Positions 57,303 to 64,000 of a stretch of 64,000 bases of DNA are shown piece after piece. Where the stretch lies: assembly GCF_014643735.1 (NCBI RefSeq), contig NZ_BMKA01000008.1:1-64000 (forward strand). Reading direction: 5' to 3'. The translations under genes were made by a program, and so were the position numbers. Below the pieces are notes generated by a model. It was given only the letters and a program-made list of their open reading frames with translations. It searched no databases and had not been told where the DNA came from. The stretch is from Neptunicoccus cionae (lineage in GTDB: Bacteria; Pseudomonadota; Alphaproteobacteria; Rhodobacterales; Rhodobacteraceae). Positions within the stretch are counted from its first letter, which is position 1; every line of letters starts with the position of its first letter.

Positions 57303-58487
57303 ATGACCGAATACATGAGCTTTGACGATATTATCGACCGCACCGGCACCAAATGCGCGAAATGGGATGCTGTGGAATCCATTTACGGGGTCTCCCCAAA
57401 CGACGGCCTGCCCATGTGGGTGGCGGATATGGATTTCCGCTCGCCTGACTGCATCATAAAGGCTGCTCAGAAGCTGGTGGACCACGGGGTGTTCGGCTAT
57501 CAGTCCGATTACTCCGACTATCACAACGCAATCATCTGGTGGATGAAGAATCGCCACGGCTGGGACGTAAAGGCGGAAGAAATCTTCACGACCTTCGGGC
57601 TCGTGAATGCTGTGGGCATGTGTCTGCTCGCCTACACCCAACCGGAAGACGAGATCGTTCTCTTCACCCCTGTCTATCACGCCTTTGCCAAGGTCATTAA
57701 AAACGCAGGCCGCAAGGTGAAGGAATGCCAGCTGGTAGAACAGAACGGTTCTTACGAAATGGACTTCGCCGCCTATGAAGCCCAGATGACCGGCGCGGAA
57801 ACGATGCTGATCCTGTGCTCCCCCCACAACCCGAGCGGCCGTGTCTGGAGCAAGGAAGACCTGCAAAACATCGCAGATTTTGCCAAGCGTCACGATTTGC
57901 TGATCGTATCCGACGAGATCCACAATGACATCGTCTATCCGGGTCACACCCACCTGCCGATGCCCGTGGCCGTGCCAGACTGCATCGAGCGCCTGATCAT
58001 GCTGACGGCCCCGTCCAAAACATTCAATGTTGCGGGCAACCATGCAGGCAACGTCATCATCCACGATCCCGAACTGCGGGCAAAATTCTCCGCAGCTATG
58101 ATGGGGCTCGGCGTATCTCCCACCATCTTTGGCACCGCAATGACAACCGCCGCCTATTCCCCCGAAGGGGCTGCATGGGTGGACAAACTTGTCGCTTATC
58201 TCGAAGAAAACGCCCGTGTTTTTGACGAAGGCATCAACAGCATTCCGGGCCTGACTTCAATGCCGCTGCAAGGCACCTACCTCGCATGGGTCGATTTCGC
58301 CAATACCGGCATGGACATGGCCGAAGTGAAAGACCGCGTCCACAAGTCAGCCAAAATCGCCCCGAATGACGGCATTACCTTTGGCTCAGGTGGTGAAACC
58401 TTCCTGCGCTTCAATCTCGGCACCCCGCGCGCCAATGTAGAAGAAGCCATATCCCGCATGAAAGAGGCTTTCGCCGATTTGCAATAA
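57303..58487 (+). CDS. PatB/MalY-type C-S beta-lyase
   Basis: This 394-residue PLP enzyme of fold type I belongs to the MalY/PatB group. It has KWDAVESIYGV and LPMWVADMDF near the start, CSPHNPSGRVW, SDEIHNDIVYPG and the Schiff-base lysine in TAPSKTFNVAG. Members cleave cystathionine or cysteine conjugates to homocysteine/thiol, pyruvate and ammonia. Starts at 57303 and 57315 are both possible. It is divergent from the def operon and stands alone. Confidence 0.88.
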   Translation: MTEYMSFDDIIDRTGTKCAKWDAVESIYGVSPNDGLPMWVADMDFRSPDCIIKAAQKLVDHGVFGYQSDYSDYHNAIIWWMKNRHGWDVKAEEIFTTFGLVNAVGMCLLAYTQPEDEIVLFTPVYHAFAKVIKNAGRKVKECQLVEQNGSYEMDFAAYEAQMTGAETMLILCSPHNPSGRVWSKEDLQNIADFAKRHDLLIVSDEIHNDIVYPGHTHLPMPVAVPDCIERLIMLTAPSKTFNVAGNHAGNVIIHDPELRAKFSAAMMGLGVSPTIFGTAMTTAAYSPEGAAWVDKLVAYLEENARVFDEGINSIPGLTSMPLQGTYLAWVDFANTGMDMAEVKDRVHKSAKIAPNDGITFGSGGETFLRFNLGTPRANVEEAISRMKEAFADLQ

Positions 58488-58524
58488 CACCGGCTCCGGC
58501 TCTTTTTGGTAGAAATATCCACTC

Positions 58525-58579
58525 CTGCGCTGCGGCTGGACGCTTTACTCACAAAGCGCATGCAAATGCCGCAGCGCAG
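58525..58579. promoter_or_regulatory. Nested inverted repeats upstream of mcl
   Basis: CTGCGCTGCGGC (58525-58536) and its exact complement (58568-58579) form a 12-bp outer stem. Inside is a second stem CGCTTT (58541-58546) with AAAGCG (58553-58558). The structure lies between the PatB-type gene stop and the mcl start in a 170-base gap. It may be the patB terminator, an operator or a leader RNA fold. Confidence 0.55.
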
Positions 58580-58657
58580 CACTTGCGGGGCATCGCGCAA
58601 TAATCTACCAATCAGCCAACCGGAATCGAAACATCATTACCCAAAGGATGCAACCTC

Positions 58658-59629
58658 ATGAGCTTTAAAGTCCAACCAGCCCCACCAGCCCGCCCGAACC
58701 GCTGCCAGCTTTTCGCACCGGGCTCCCGTCCTGCGATCTTTGAAAAGGCGGCCGCTTCGGATGCGGATGTGATCAATCTGGATCTGGAAGACAGCGTTTC
58801 TCCAGCAGATAAGGCAGAGGCGCGCAAGAATGTGATCGAGGCGATCAACACGATTGACTGGGGCAACAAAACCCTCTCCATTCGCATTAACGGTTTGGAT
58901 ACTGAATTCTGGTACAAGGACGTTGTAGACATCCTTGAAAACGCTGGCGACCGGATTGACCAGATCATGATCCCCAAGGTCGGCAACGCGGGGGACATCT
59001 ACGCCGTTGACGCATTGGTAACATCCGTTGAAATGGCTAAGGGCCGCAAGAAACCGATCCAGTTCGAAGTGATCATCGAAACTGCTGCCGGTCTTGCCCA
59101 CGTAGAAGAAATCGCAGCTGCATCGCCCCGTATGGCCGCAATGTCATTGGGCGCTGCGGATTACGCGGCTTCTATGGGGATGCAAACCACAGGAATTGGT
59201 GGCACGCAGGAAAACTATTATATGGTGGAAAACGCCAACGGCGATGCGTCTCGCGCAACCCATCTCGGCGATCCATGGCATGCTGTCACCGTGGCCATCG
59301 TCTCCGCTTGCCGTACCCACGGCCTGCTGCCGGTAGACGGCCCCTTCGGTGACTTCTCCGACGAGGAAGGCTTCAACGCACAGGCCCGCCGGTCCGCAAC
59401 GCTCGGCATGGTCGGTAAATGGGCAATCCACCCCAAGCAGGTTGCCCTCGCCAATGCAGTTTTCACCCCCTCCGAAGCCCAGATCACCGAGGCCCGCGAA
59501 ATCCTCGTCGCGATGGAAGAAGCGGAAAAATCCGGCCAGGGCGCCGCCGTCTACAAAGGCCGGCTGGTCGACCTTGCCTCTATCCGTCAGGCACAAGTCA
59601 TCGTAAAACAAGCTGAAATGATCGGCTAA
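58658..59629 (+). CDS. mcl1: L-malyl-CoA/beta-methylmalyl-CoA lyase
   Basis: This CitE-like lyase of 323 residues has the TIM-barrel core: RCQLFAPGSRPAIFEKAA, INLDLEDSVSPADK (metal-binding acidic residues), MIPKVGNAGDIY and VIIETAAGLAHVEEI. In the ethylmalonyl-CoA pathway it cleaves beta-methylmalyl-CoA to glyoxylate and propionyl-CoA. The length and LGAADYAASMGMQTTGIGG region match the Rhodobacter type rather than plain citrate lyase beta. This implies acetate or C2-compound assimilation without isocitrate lyase. A hairpin follows the stop. Confidence 0.92.
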   Translation: MSFKVQPAPPARPNRCQLFAPGSRPAIFEKAAASDADVINLDLEDSVSPADKAEARKNVIEAINTIDWGNKTLSIRINGLDTEFWYKDVVDILENAGDRIDQIMIPKVGNAGDIYAVDALVTSVEMAKGRKKPIQFEVIIETAAGLAHVEEIAAASPRMAAMSLGAADYAASMGMQTTGIGGTQENYYMVENANGDASRATHLGDPWHAVTVAIVSACRTHGLLPVDGPFGDFSDEEGFNAQARRSATLGMVGKWAIHPKQVALANAVFTPSEAQITEAREILVAMEEAEKSGQGAAVYKGRLVDLASIRQAQVIVKQAEMIG

Positions 59630-59636
59630 CTCACAT

Positions 59637-59661
59637 GCAGGCGGGGCACTCCCCCGCCTGC
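59637..59661 (+). terminator. Hairpin after mcl
   Basis: A perfect 10-bp stem (GCAGGCGGGG at 59637-59646 with 59652-59661) has a 5-nt loop, 8 nt after the mcl stop and 16 nt before the next start. There is no U-run, so it may attenuate rather than end transcription, or protect the 3' end of the mcl message. Confidence 0.6.
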
Positions 59662-59677
59662 TTCGAAAGGACAGACC

Positions 59678-60535
59678 ATGACGGACGGCCCCAACGCAGA
59701 CCAAGCGGACTTCTGGACGGACGGGGCCGGACTGGACTGGATCACCTATGAGGCGCAACTGGATGCGCTGTTTGCGGGGGCGAACCGGGCTCTGTTGCAG
59801 ACAGCCACACCACAAGCCGGACAAGCCGTGCTTGACATCGGATGCGGCACCGGCGCCACCACGCGGGATTTCGCAACGGTGGTCGGCCCAAGCGGTCAGG
59901 TGCAGGGCCTTGATATCTCAACCACAATGCTCGCACAGGCTGAAAAATCCGCCACTGCGCAGGGGCTACAAAATGTAACCTTCACACGCGCGGACGCCCA
60001 GACAACCCCGCTGCCCGAAAACCGGTACGATCACGTCATCTCGCGGTTCGGGGTGATGTTTTTCGAAAATCCAGTGGCTGCCTTTGAAAATCTCCGCAAA
60101 AGCCTCAAAGATGGCGGCCAACTTACTATGGCCTGCTGGGGACCGTTCAAGGAAAACCCCTGGTTCACCCTGCCCCGCCGCGTCGCAACCGACTTGCTCT
60201 GCAACCCGCCCCCGATGGATCCACGCGATCCCGGCCCCTTCGCCTTTGCTGATACTGATTATGTTTTCAGCATCCTGACTGATGCCGGTTTCGCCTCTCA
60301 GACCGTTACGACACAAGATATCCCCCTCACCCTGCAAGGCTCCTCCGCCGACGCCGCAGAACTGTCCTCCTACATCGGCCCCGCCAACAGCGTCATCCGC
60401 GCACAAGGCGGCACAGCCCAAGACAAAGCCGAAATCGTAAGAGCCACCAGAATCAAATTAGAAGAATACGCAGACAACGGCACCATAACCGTTCCCGCAA
60501 AAATCCACATATACACAGCTCAGAAACACAACTGA
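59678..60535 (+). CDS. Class I SAM-dependent methyltransferase
   Basis: This 285-residue methyltransferase of the UbiE/type 11 kind has WTDGAGLDWITYEAQLD near its start, motif I VLDIGCGTGATTRDF, motif II VQGLDISTTMLAQA and a later YDHVISRFGVMFFENP (motif III region) plus LKDGGQLTMACWGP. The substrate is unknown. AAAGGA precedes the ATG. The GC usage and C-terminal low-complexity look similar to its neighbours. Confidence 0.88.
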   Translation: MTDGPNADQADFWTDGAGLDWITYEAQLDALFAGANRALLQTATPQAGQAVLDIGCGTGATTRDFATVVGPSGQVQGLDISTTMLAQAEKSATAQGLQNVTFTRADAQTTPLPENRYDHVISRFGVMFFENPVAAFENLRKSLKDGGQLTMACWGPFKENPWFTLPRRVATDLLCNPPPMDPRDPGPFAFADTDYVFSILTDAGFASQTVTTQDIPLTLQGSSADAAELSSYIGPANSVIRAQGGTAQDKAEIVRATRIKLEEYADNGTITVPAKIHIYTAQKHN

Positions 60536-60541
60536 CGCTGG

Positions 60542-60594
60542 TTTCAATGTTCCCCAAATACTCCCGTCGGAGGTAAAACATCCTTCGTATCAGC
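60542..60594 (-). repeat. Dispersed intergenic element, copy D (long form)
   Basis: The plus strand reads TTTCAATGTTCCCCAAATAC, then TCCCGTCGGAGG and ATCCTTCGTATCA. It shares the same order of blocks with the copy at 43346. It starts 7 bases after the methyltransferase stop and lies in the convergent gap before gntK. Confidence 0.75.
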
Positions 60595-60651
60595 GGACCA
60601 AAGTGGATTTGGCTGGGTTCGCCCCTGCGCCGATTGATACAACACTCTGTG

Positions 60652-61155
60652 TCAGATCGGTTCTTTCTTAAGATGCGCGACCAATTCATTCACAATCGCG
60701 GGCGGCGTCTGATCTATTTTTACGCGCGTTCCCGTCTCGTCGGATTCCAGTGGTTCGAGTGCCGCAAACTGACTGTCTAACAGCTTTGTCGGCATAAAAT
60801 GGTCCCGCCGCCCCCCCAATCGATCCGCTATAACAGTTTGGGTTCCGTCAAGGTGCAAGAACGCGACCGGCCGAGTTGCCGTGTCACGGATGGTATCGCG
60901 GTAGCTGCGTTTCAGCGCGGAGCACGCGATCACCAAGGCTCCGTCAGTTTGGGCAAAGGCACGTCCGACGGTTTCGAGCCAGGGCGTGCGATCTGCGTCG
61001 GTCAACGCAATGCCCGCCGCCATTTTTGAAATGTTATCCTGAGGATGCAGATCATCGGCATCCACAAAACGCGCATCAATCTGCGCGGCAAGCGTTGTGC
61101 CGATAGACGACTTCCCACAGCCAGACACCCCCATGATCACAAAGCAATCTATCAT
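60652..61155 (-). CDS. gntK: Gluconokinase
   Basis: GntK phosphorylates gluconate to 6-phosphogluconate. The 167-residue P-loop kinase has Walker A GVSGCGKSS (9-17), DADDLHPQDNISKMAAG and the conserved ACSALKRSYRD segment. I use the ATG at 61155, which overlaps the stop of the short SDR remnant by 3-4 nt (ATGA), so translation probably depends on reinitiation from that leader. The frame is open 49 codons further, but out of the conserved length. Confidence 0.95.
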   Translation of the reverse strand: MIDCFVIMGVSGCGKSSIGTTLAAQIDARFVDADDLHPQDNISKMAAGIALTDADRTPWLETVGRAFAQTDGALVIACSALKRSYRDTIRDTATRPVAFLHLDGTQTVIADRLGGRRDHFMPTKLLDSQFAALEPLESDETGTRVKIDQTPPAIVNELVAHLKKEPI

Positions 61156-61241
61156 CGCACTGCCACGGCGCGGCCAACTGCCTGTGGAGACCCGTTTATC
61201 AAGGCTCGCTTTCCAGTCAAATCGAATACTTTCAGGCGCAT
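61152..61241 (-). pseudogene. N-terminal remnant of an SDR (gluconate dehydrogenase-like) gene
   Basis: A strong ribosome site (AAGGAG) precedes an ATG and 29 codons beginning MRLKVFDLTGKRALINGS. This is the start of a short-chain dehydrogenase of the gluconate 5-dehydrogenase type: FDLTGKRAL followed by a nucleotide loop, NGSPQAVG in place of the usual TGSSQGIG. The stop TGA overlaps the gntK start. The remaining 220 or so residues of the enzyme are absent, so a deletion joined its first codons to gntK. The remnant probably acts as a translated leader for gntK. Confidence 0.75.
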
Positions 61242-61286
61242 GACGTGGCTCCTTGGGTGATGAGATTGCAAACGATTGCTTGAGTT

Positions 61287-61302
61287 TTGTTATCGATAAC
61301 AA
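61287..61302 (-). promoter_or_regulatory. LacI/GntR-type operator upstream of gntK
   Basis: TTGTTATCGATAACAA is a perfect 16-bp palindrome that resembles operators of LacI-family gluconate repressors (TGTTA-N4-TAACA). It lies 46 bases before the start of the SDR remnant on the gntK strand. No such regulator gene lies within this window. Confidence 0.7.
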
Positions 61303-61606
61303 GTGCTGTCAATGCAAGATACAGTCTGCAACTTTTCCCTGACGCCGATGGATTGCGGCTGTTCAGTTGTTCGCCCGCCCCTTGCCGGTTCGCCCCCCTT
61401 GCTGTGGCACCCGCAGCGAATGGACACGACACGCCCTTGGTGCAGACCAGAGCGGTAAAACACTGGAGAAATTACCGTTTCCGCCTGTCTAGAAGGGAAG
61501 CAGTCCGATTAATGACGCGCAGAGATCAGCGGCAGCACCCCATTGCAATTCTGCGCCAGCGCAGCCATATAATGCCAATCTAAAAACAACGCTGACGCGG
61601 GTGACA
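61303..61606. other. Gap between gntK and accA, no gene seen
   Basis: About 300 bases separate the gntK operator from accA. Open frames here (for example 61287-61583) have no ribosome site or recognisable content. Promoters for accA must lie here, but I cannot point to clear -35 and -10 boxes. A deletion that removed most of the SDR gene may also have affected this side. Confidence 0.4.
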
Positions 61607-62566
61607 ATGCAAAACTACCTTGAGTTTGAAAAGCCTCTGGCCGAGATTGAAGGCAAAGCCGAAGAACTGCGTGCTATGGCGCGCCAGAACCCTGAAATGG
61701 ACGTGGAAAAAGAGGCTCAGGCGCTCGACAAAAAGGCGCAGGATTTGCTGGTGGATCTTTACCAAAAGCTTACTCCTTGGCGCAAATGTCAGGTGGCCCG
61801 CCATCCCGACCGACCCCAGTGCAGCGATTATATCGAGGCTATTTTCACGGAATACACGCCACTCGCCGGTGATCGCAACTTTGCTGATGACTATGCGGTG
61901 ATGGGCGGCCTCGCCCGCCTCAACGACAAACCTGTGATGGTGATCGGCCATGAAAAAGGCAAAGACACCAAATCCCGCATCCACCACAATTTCGGCATGG
62001 CCCGGCCCGAAGGCTATCGCAAGGCGATCCGGCTGATGGATATGGCCAACCGCTTCGGCCTGCCGGTAATTACGCTGGTGGACACGCAGGGTGCCTATCC
62101 CGGTAAGGGTGCCGAAGAGCGAGGCCAGTCCGAAGCAATCGCGCGTTCGACGGAAAAGTGTCTCTCGCTAGGTGTGCCGCTGATTTCTGTAATCATCGGT
62201 GAAGGCGGCTCCGGCGGTGCGGTGGCATTTGCGACGGCTGACAAGCTCGCCATGCTGGAGCATTCGGTTTATTCTGTGATCTCCCCCGAGGGCTGTGCCT
62301 CTATCCTTTGGAAAGATGCCGGTAAAATGCGCGAAGCCGCAGAGGCGCTGCGTCTGACAGCGCAGGACCTTAAGGAACTGGGCATCGCAGATGAGGTAAT
62401 TCCCGAACCCATCGGCGGTGCGCAACGCAATACCGAAGACACAATTAACAATGTGAAATCAGCTTTGGGCGAAATGCTCGGTCAGCTTGAAAAGAAAAAG
62501 CCGGATGCACTGCGCAAAGGTCGTCGCAAGAAATATCTGGACATGGGATCAAAGTCGCTGGTCTAA
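61607..62566 (+). CDS. accA: Acetyl-CoA carboxylase carboxyltransferase alpha
   Basis: AccA with AccD transfers CO2 from biotin to acetyl-CoA to give malonyl-CoA for fatty acid synthesis. The 319 residues show the N-terminal helical [15 protein letters not shown], the conserved [45 protein letters not shown] and [18 protein letters not shown] two codons earlier (61601) is an alternative start. The gene is monocistronic and ends in a hairpin shared with the convergent gene. Confidence 0.97.
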   Translation: MQNYLEFEKPLAEIEGKAEELRAMARQNPEMDVEKEAQALDKKAQDLLVDLYQKLTPWRKCQVARHPDRPQCSDYIEAIFTEYTPLAGDRNFADDYAVMGGLARLNDKPVMVIGHEKGKDTKSRIHHNFGMARPEGYRKAIRLMDMANRFGLPVITLVDTQGAYPGKGAEERGQSEAIARSTEKCLSLGVPLISVIIGEGGSGGAVAFATADKLAMLEHSVYSVISPEGCASILWKDAGKMREAAEALRLTAQDLKELGIADEVIPEPIGGAQRNTEDTINNVKSALGEMLGQLEKKKPDALRKGRRKKYLDMGSKSLV

Positions 62567-62585
62567 GCGGCGATTGACCGGATAA

Positions 62586-62606
62586 CGGCGGGGTTCATCC
62601 CCGCCG
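62586..62606. terminator. Bidirectional hairpin after accA
   Basis: CGGCGGGG (62586-62593) pairs perfectly with CCCCGCCG (62599-62606) around a 5-nt loop. It begins 19 bases after the accA stop. It includes the last codons of the convergent minus-strand gene. Confidence 0.7.
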
Positions 62607-64000
62607 GATCACACCTGTCACCGCCGCTGCGCCCAGCGCGGTAATCACCCAACCGGTGATTTTGGCGACCCAACGGATCCACCAGCCGTGCCACCCCCAA
62701 GGGCTGCGCGAAGTGGACGGCCCCCAAGCATCCTCCTGCCCGAGATTAACAATCGGCACCAGTAAATCGGCCGCATAGGCATAGGGCTGGAAGGTTTCGT
62801 AATCTTGACCCGCTCGTCCCCGTGCTGCCCAGAAGGCACCGGGATTGTCGGGATGGTCCTGTGTCGCAGAAACCCAGCCTGCAGAGATCAGGATAGGGGC
62901 GGCGGCGGGCGTCATATCCCCTGCCTCCCATGTTTTCTGGAAGTAGAACCCCAGCCCAAGGATCAACAGCACCGCCCACAGCACCACGCGTGACGGGCGG
63001 TAGCCATAGGCGATCAGGAACCACCCCAACCCGTCCCGCACTGTCATGGCAAGCCGCATACCACCGGTCGCCACTGACCTATTGGCTGCCCGTTGCAGGC
63101 GCTCCTTTTCGATCAGCACCTTTTCGGCATCTTCGCGGTGGCCGATCCGCTCCAGCACCCGCGCAAGGTGTTCGTAGGGTTGGGCGCGAAAGTCTATCCC
63201 CTCAGGGCGTCGCGCCAGCCATTCCAGACGGATTTCTACGGAAATGTCCGTGTGCTGGGCAAAGTCCTGATATTCAAACCCGTCGAGCCGGACCGCATGG
63301 CCCCCGCCAACGCCGCCCGGTTCGTCATTCAACCGGCGGGTTTGTGCGCCGGAGAAATTGATGATCCCGCCGGAAATCTGGTTCTGCTTGAAATAGAGCA
63401 CGCCGCGAATTTCACAGCGGGTCAGGGATAAAGCGATCGAATTACTGCCCTCTGCGCCGTCCGCAATAGCTTTCCCGCCGTCATCCGCTGCTGAAATCGC
63501 TACGTTACGGCAATAAAAATCCTCTTCGATGTCGCCGTTGGACAGGATGATCGCACCATTGCTGTGCAGCTCGGTCTCATCCGTGTCGAAGGGATAATCG
63601 CCAAGATAAACCGAGCCCCCCACCCGAATAGAGTTGGCGAATAGGGCAGCCCGCCCGCCCCCGTCAATCTGCGCGTCGCAGATTTGCAGGTCTCCGGTGA
63701 TTTTAGCCCCCGGCAAGGCAATCTCTCCGGTGCACACAAAACTGCTACGCAGATAAATCGAACCGTCAAACACTGCGTTGTCCGCTGCAATCCCCGGACA
63801 CTGACAGCCGGAAAGAAACACACCACGCATCCGCGCGTTCACAAACACCAGCGTTTTGTCGATCACACAGCGCGACAGGCTTAGGTCATTGGCGCAATCC
63901 ACGCCCTGAAAATCCAGCGTGCCGGTGATCCGCGCGCCGCGAATCCGGATGCCTTTGGCATGAGGCACCGCCGCAGGGTCCAGCTCCAGCAGGATCAGCC
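62595..64000 (-). CDS. Beta-helix-like membrane protein, partial at right edge
   Basis: The frame is open to the right edge, so the N-terminus is missing; at least 468 residues are visible. The first 230 or so form repeats of the type I-x-G-x-L-x-F (for example IRIRGARITGTLDFQGV, LPGAKITGDLQICDAQI, SLTRCEIRGVLYFKQNQI), which predicts a right-handed beta-helix of the pentapeptide or bactofilin-like kind. A helical linker with YEHLARVLERIGHREDAEK follows. Two to three membrane helices close the chain (VVLWAVLLILGLGFYF and WVITALGAAAVTGVI). Some database relatives are called membrane-associated oxidoreductase, but I see no redox motif. Confidence 0.7.
   Translation of the reverse strand, partial: LILLELDPAAVPHAKGIRIRGARITGTLDFQGVDCANDLSLSRCVIDKTLVFVNARMRGVFLSGCQCPGIAADNAVFDGSIYLRSSFVCTGEIALPGAKITGDLQICDAQIDGGGRAALFANSIRVGGSVYLGDYPFDTDETELHSNGAIILSNGDIEEDFYCRNVAISAADDGGKAIADGAEGSNSIALSLTRCEIRGVLYFKQNQISGGIINFSGAQTRRLNDEPGGVGGGHAVRLDGFEYQDFAQHTDISVEIRLEWLARRPEGIDFRAQPYEHLARVLERIGHREDAEKVLIEKERLQRAANRSVATGGMRLAMTVRDGLGWFLIAYGYRPSRVVLWAVLLILGLGFYFQKTWEAGDMTPAAAPILISAGWVSATQDHPDNPGAFWAARGRAGQDYETFQPYAYAADLLVPIVNLGQEDAWGPSTSRSPWGWHGWWIRWVAKITGWVITALGAAAVTGVIRRG

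Noticed and set aside
1-64000. CRISPR arrays, tRNA or rRNA genes, insertion sequences, prophage genes
   Set aside because: I looked for regularly spaced repeats, cloverleaf sequences, transposase motifs and phage structural genes by eye and found none. A tRNA scan or profile search could still reveal a missed small RNA.

Overview
The window looks like chromosomal DNA of a marine alphaproteobacterium of the Rhodobacterales (Roseobacter group). This is an inference from gene content, because no rRNA or tRNA gene lies here. The pointers are a phosphatidylcholine synthase, an L-malyl-CoA/beta-methylmalyl-CoA lyase of the ethylmalonyl-CoA pathway, DUF2125 and DUF1491 proteins, a Pol IV with an N-terminal cysteine cluster, a rpoZ-relA/spoT-pdxJ-acpS-lepB-rnc-era block, and three peptide deformylase genes in front of fmt. 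Base composition is moderately GC-rich by eye, and genes are tightly packed with many 1 to 13 nt overlaps.

Layout. 1-523: gene-free, with a cluster of GANTC sites and a terminator. 524-7218 (minus): msrP-msrQ with a DUF302 protein, an FMN glutamate synthase-like enzyme, a 36-residue membrane peptide and clpB. 7388-12224: two MFS transporters, pyrF, a 48-residue ORF and dinB. 12270-18719: a MotA/MotB-like pair whose MotB member has a very long coiled coil, then qmcA-nfeD, a ChaC-like enzyme and a DUF2125 protein. 18730-24002 (minus): hisC-tyrA-extensin-like operon and priA. 24086-27135 (plus): fructose-6-phosphate aldolase-like gene, DUF484-xerC and pcs. 27149-36647 (minus): EamA transporter, ogt, then folK, rpoZ, relA/spoT, DUF2062, pdxJ, acpS, lepB, rnc, era and DUF1491. 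36743-43327: NYN protein, YjbR, desaturase, a response regulator with a degenerate GGDEF domain, ispH, DUF3429, methyltransferase, rnhA and a TRIC/UPF0126 channel.

43603-54654 is more accessory in character: a Tat-exported rhodanese coupled to a secreted esterase; an osmoregulated periplasmic glucan operon (opgC-opgG-opgH) behind a TTC38-like TPR gene; a thiamine-diphosphate enzyme followed by a decayed CaiB-type CoA-transferase; a DoxX-like membrane protein; a truncated HTH regulator; and ridA. 54794-57211 (minus) is def-def-def-fmt, in which the third deformylase has lost catalytic residues. 57303-64000 holds a PatB-type C-S lyase, mcl, a methyltransferase, gluconokinase behind the remnant of an SDR gene and a LacI-type operator, accA, and a beta-helix-like membrane protein that runs off the right edge.

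Most of the window is housekeeping. The best second-look items are the decayed genes (CoA-transferase, SDR leader, regulator), the inactive deformylase, the degenerate GGDEF regulator, the long-coil MotB-like protein, a dispersed intergenic hairpin element with at least four copies, and a 90-bp palindromic element. I saw no CRISPR array, insertion sequence, prophage or recognisable new defence system.
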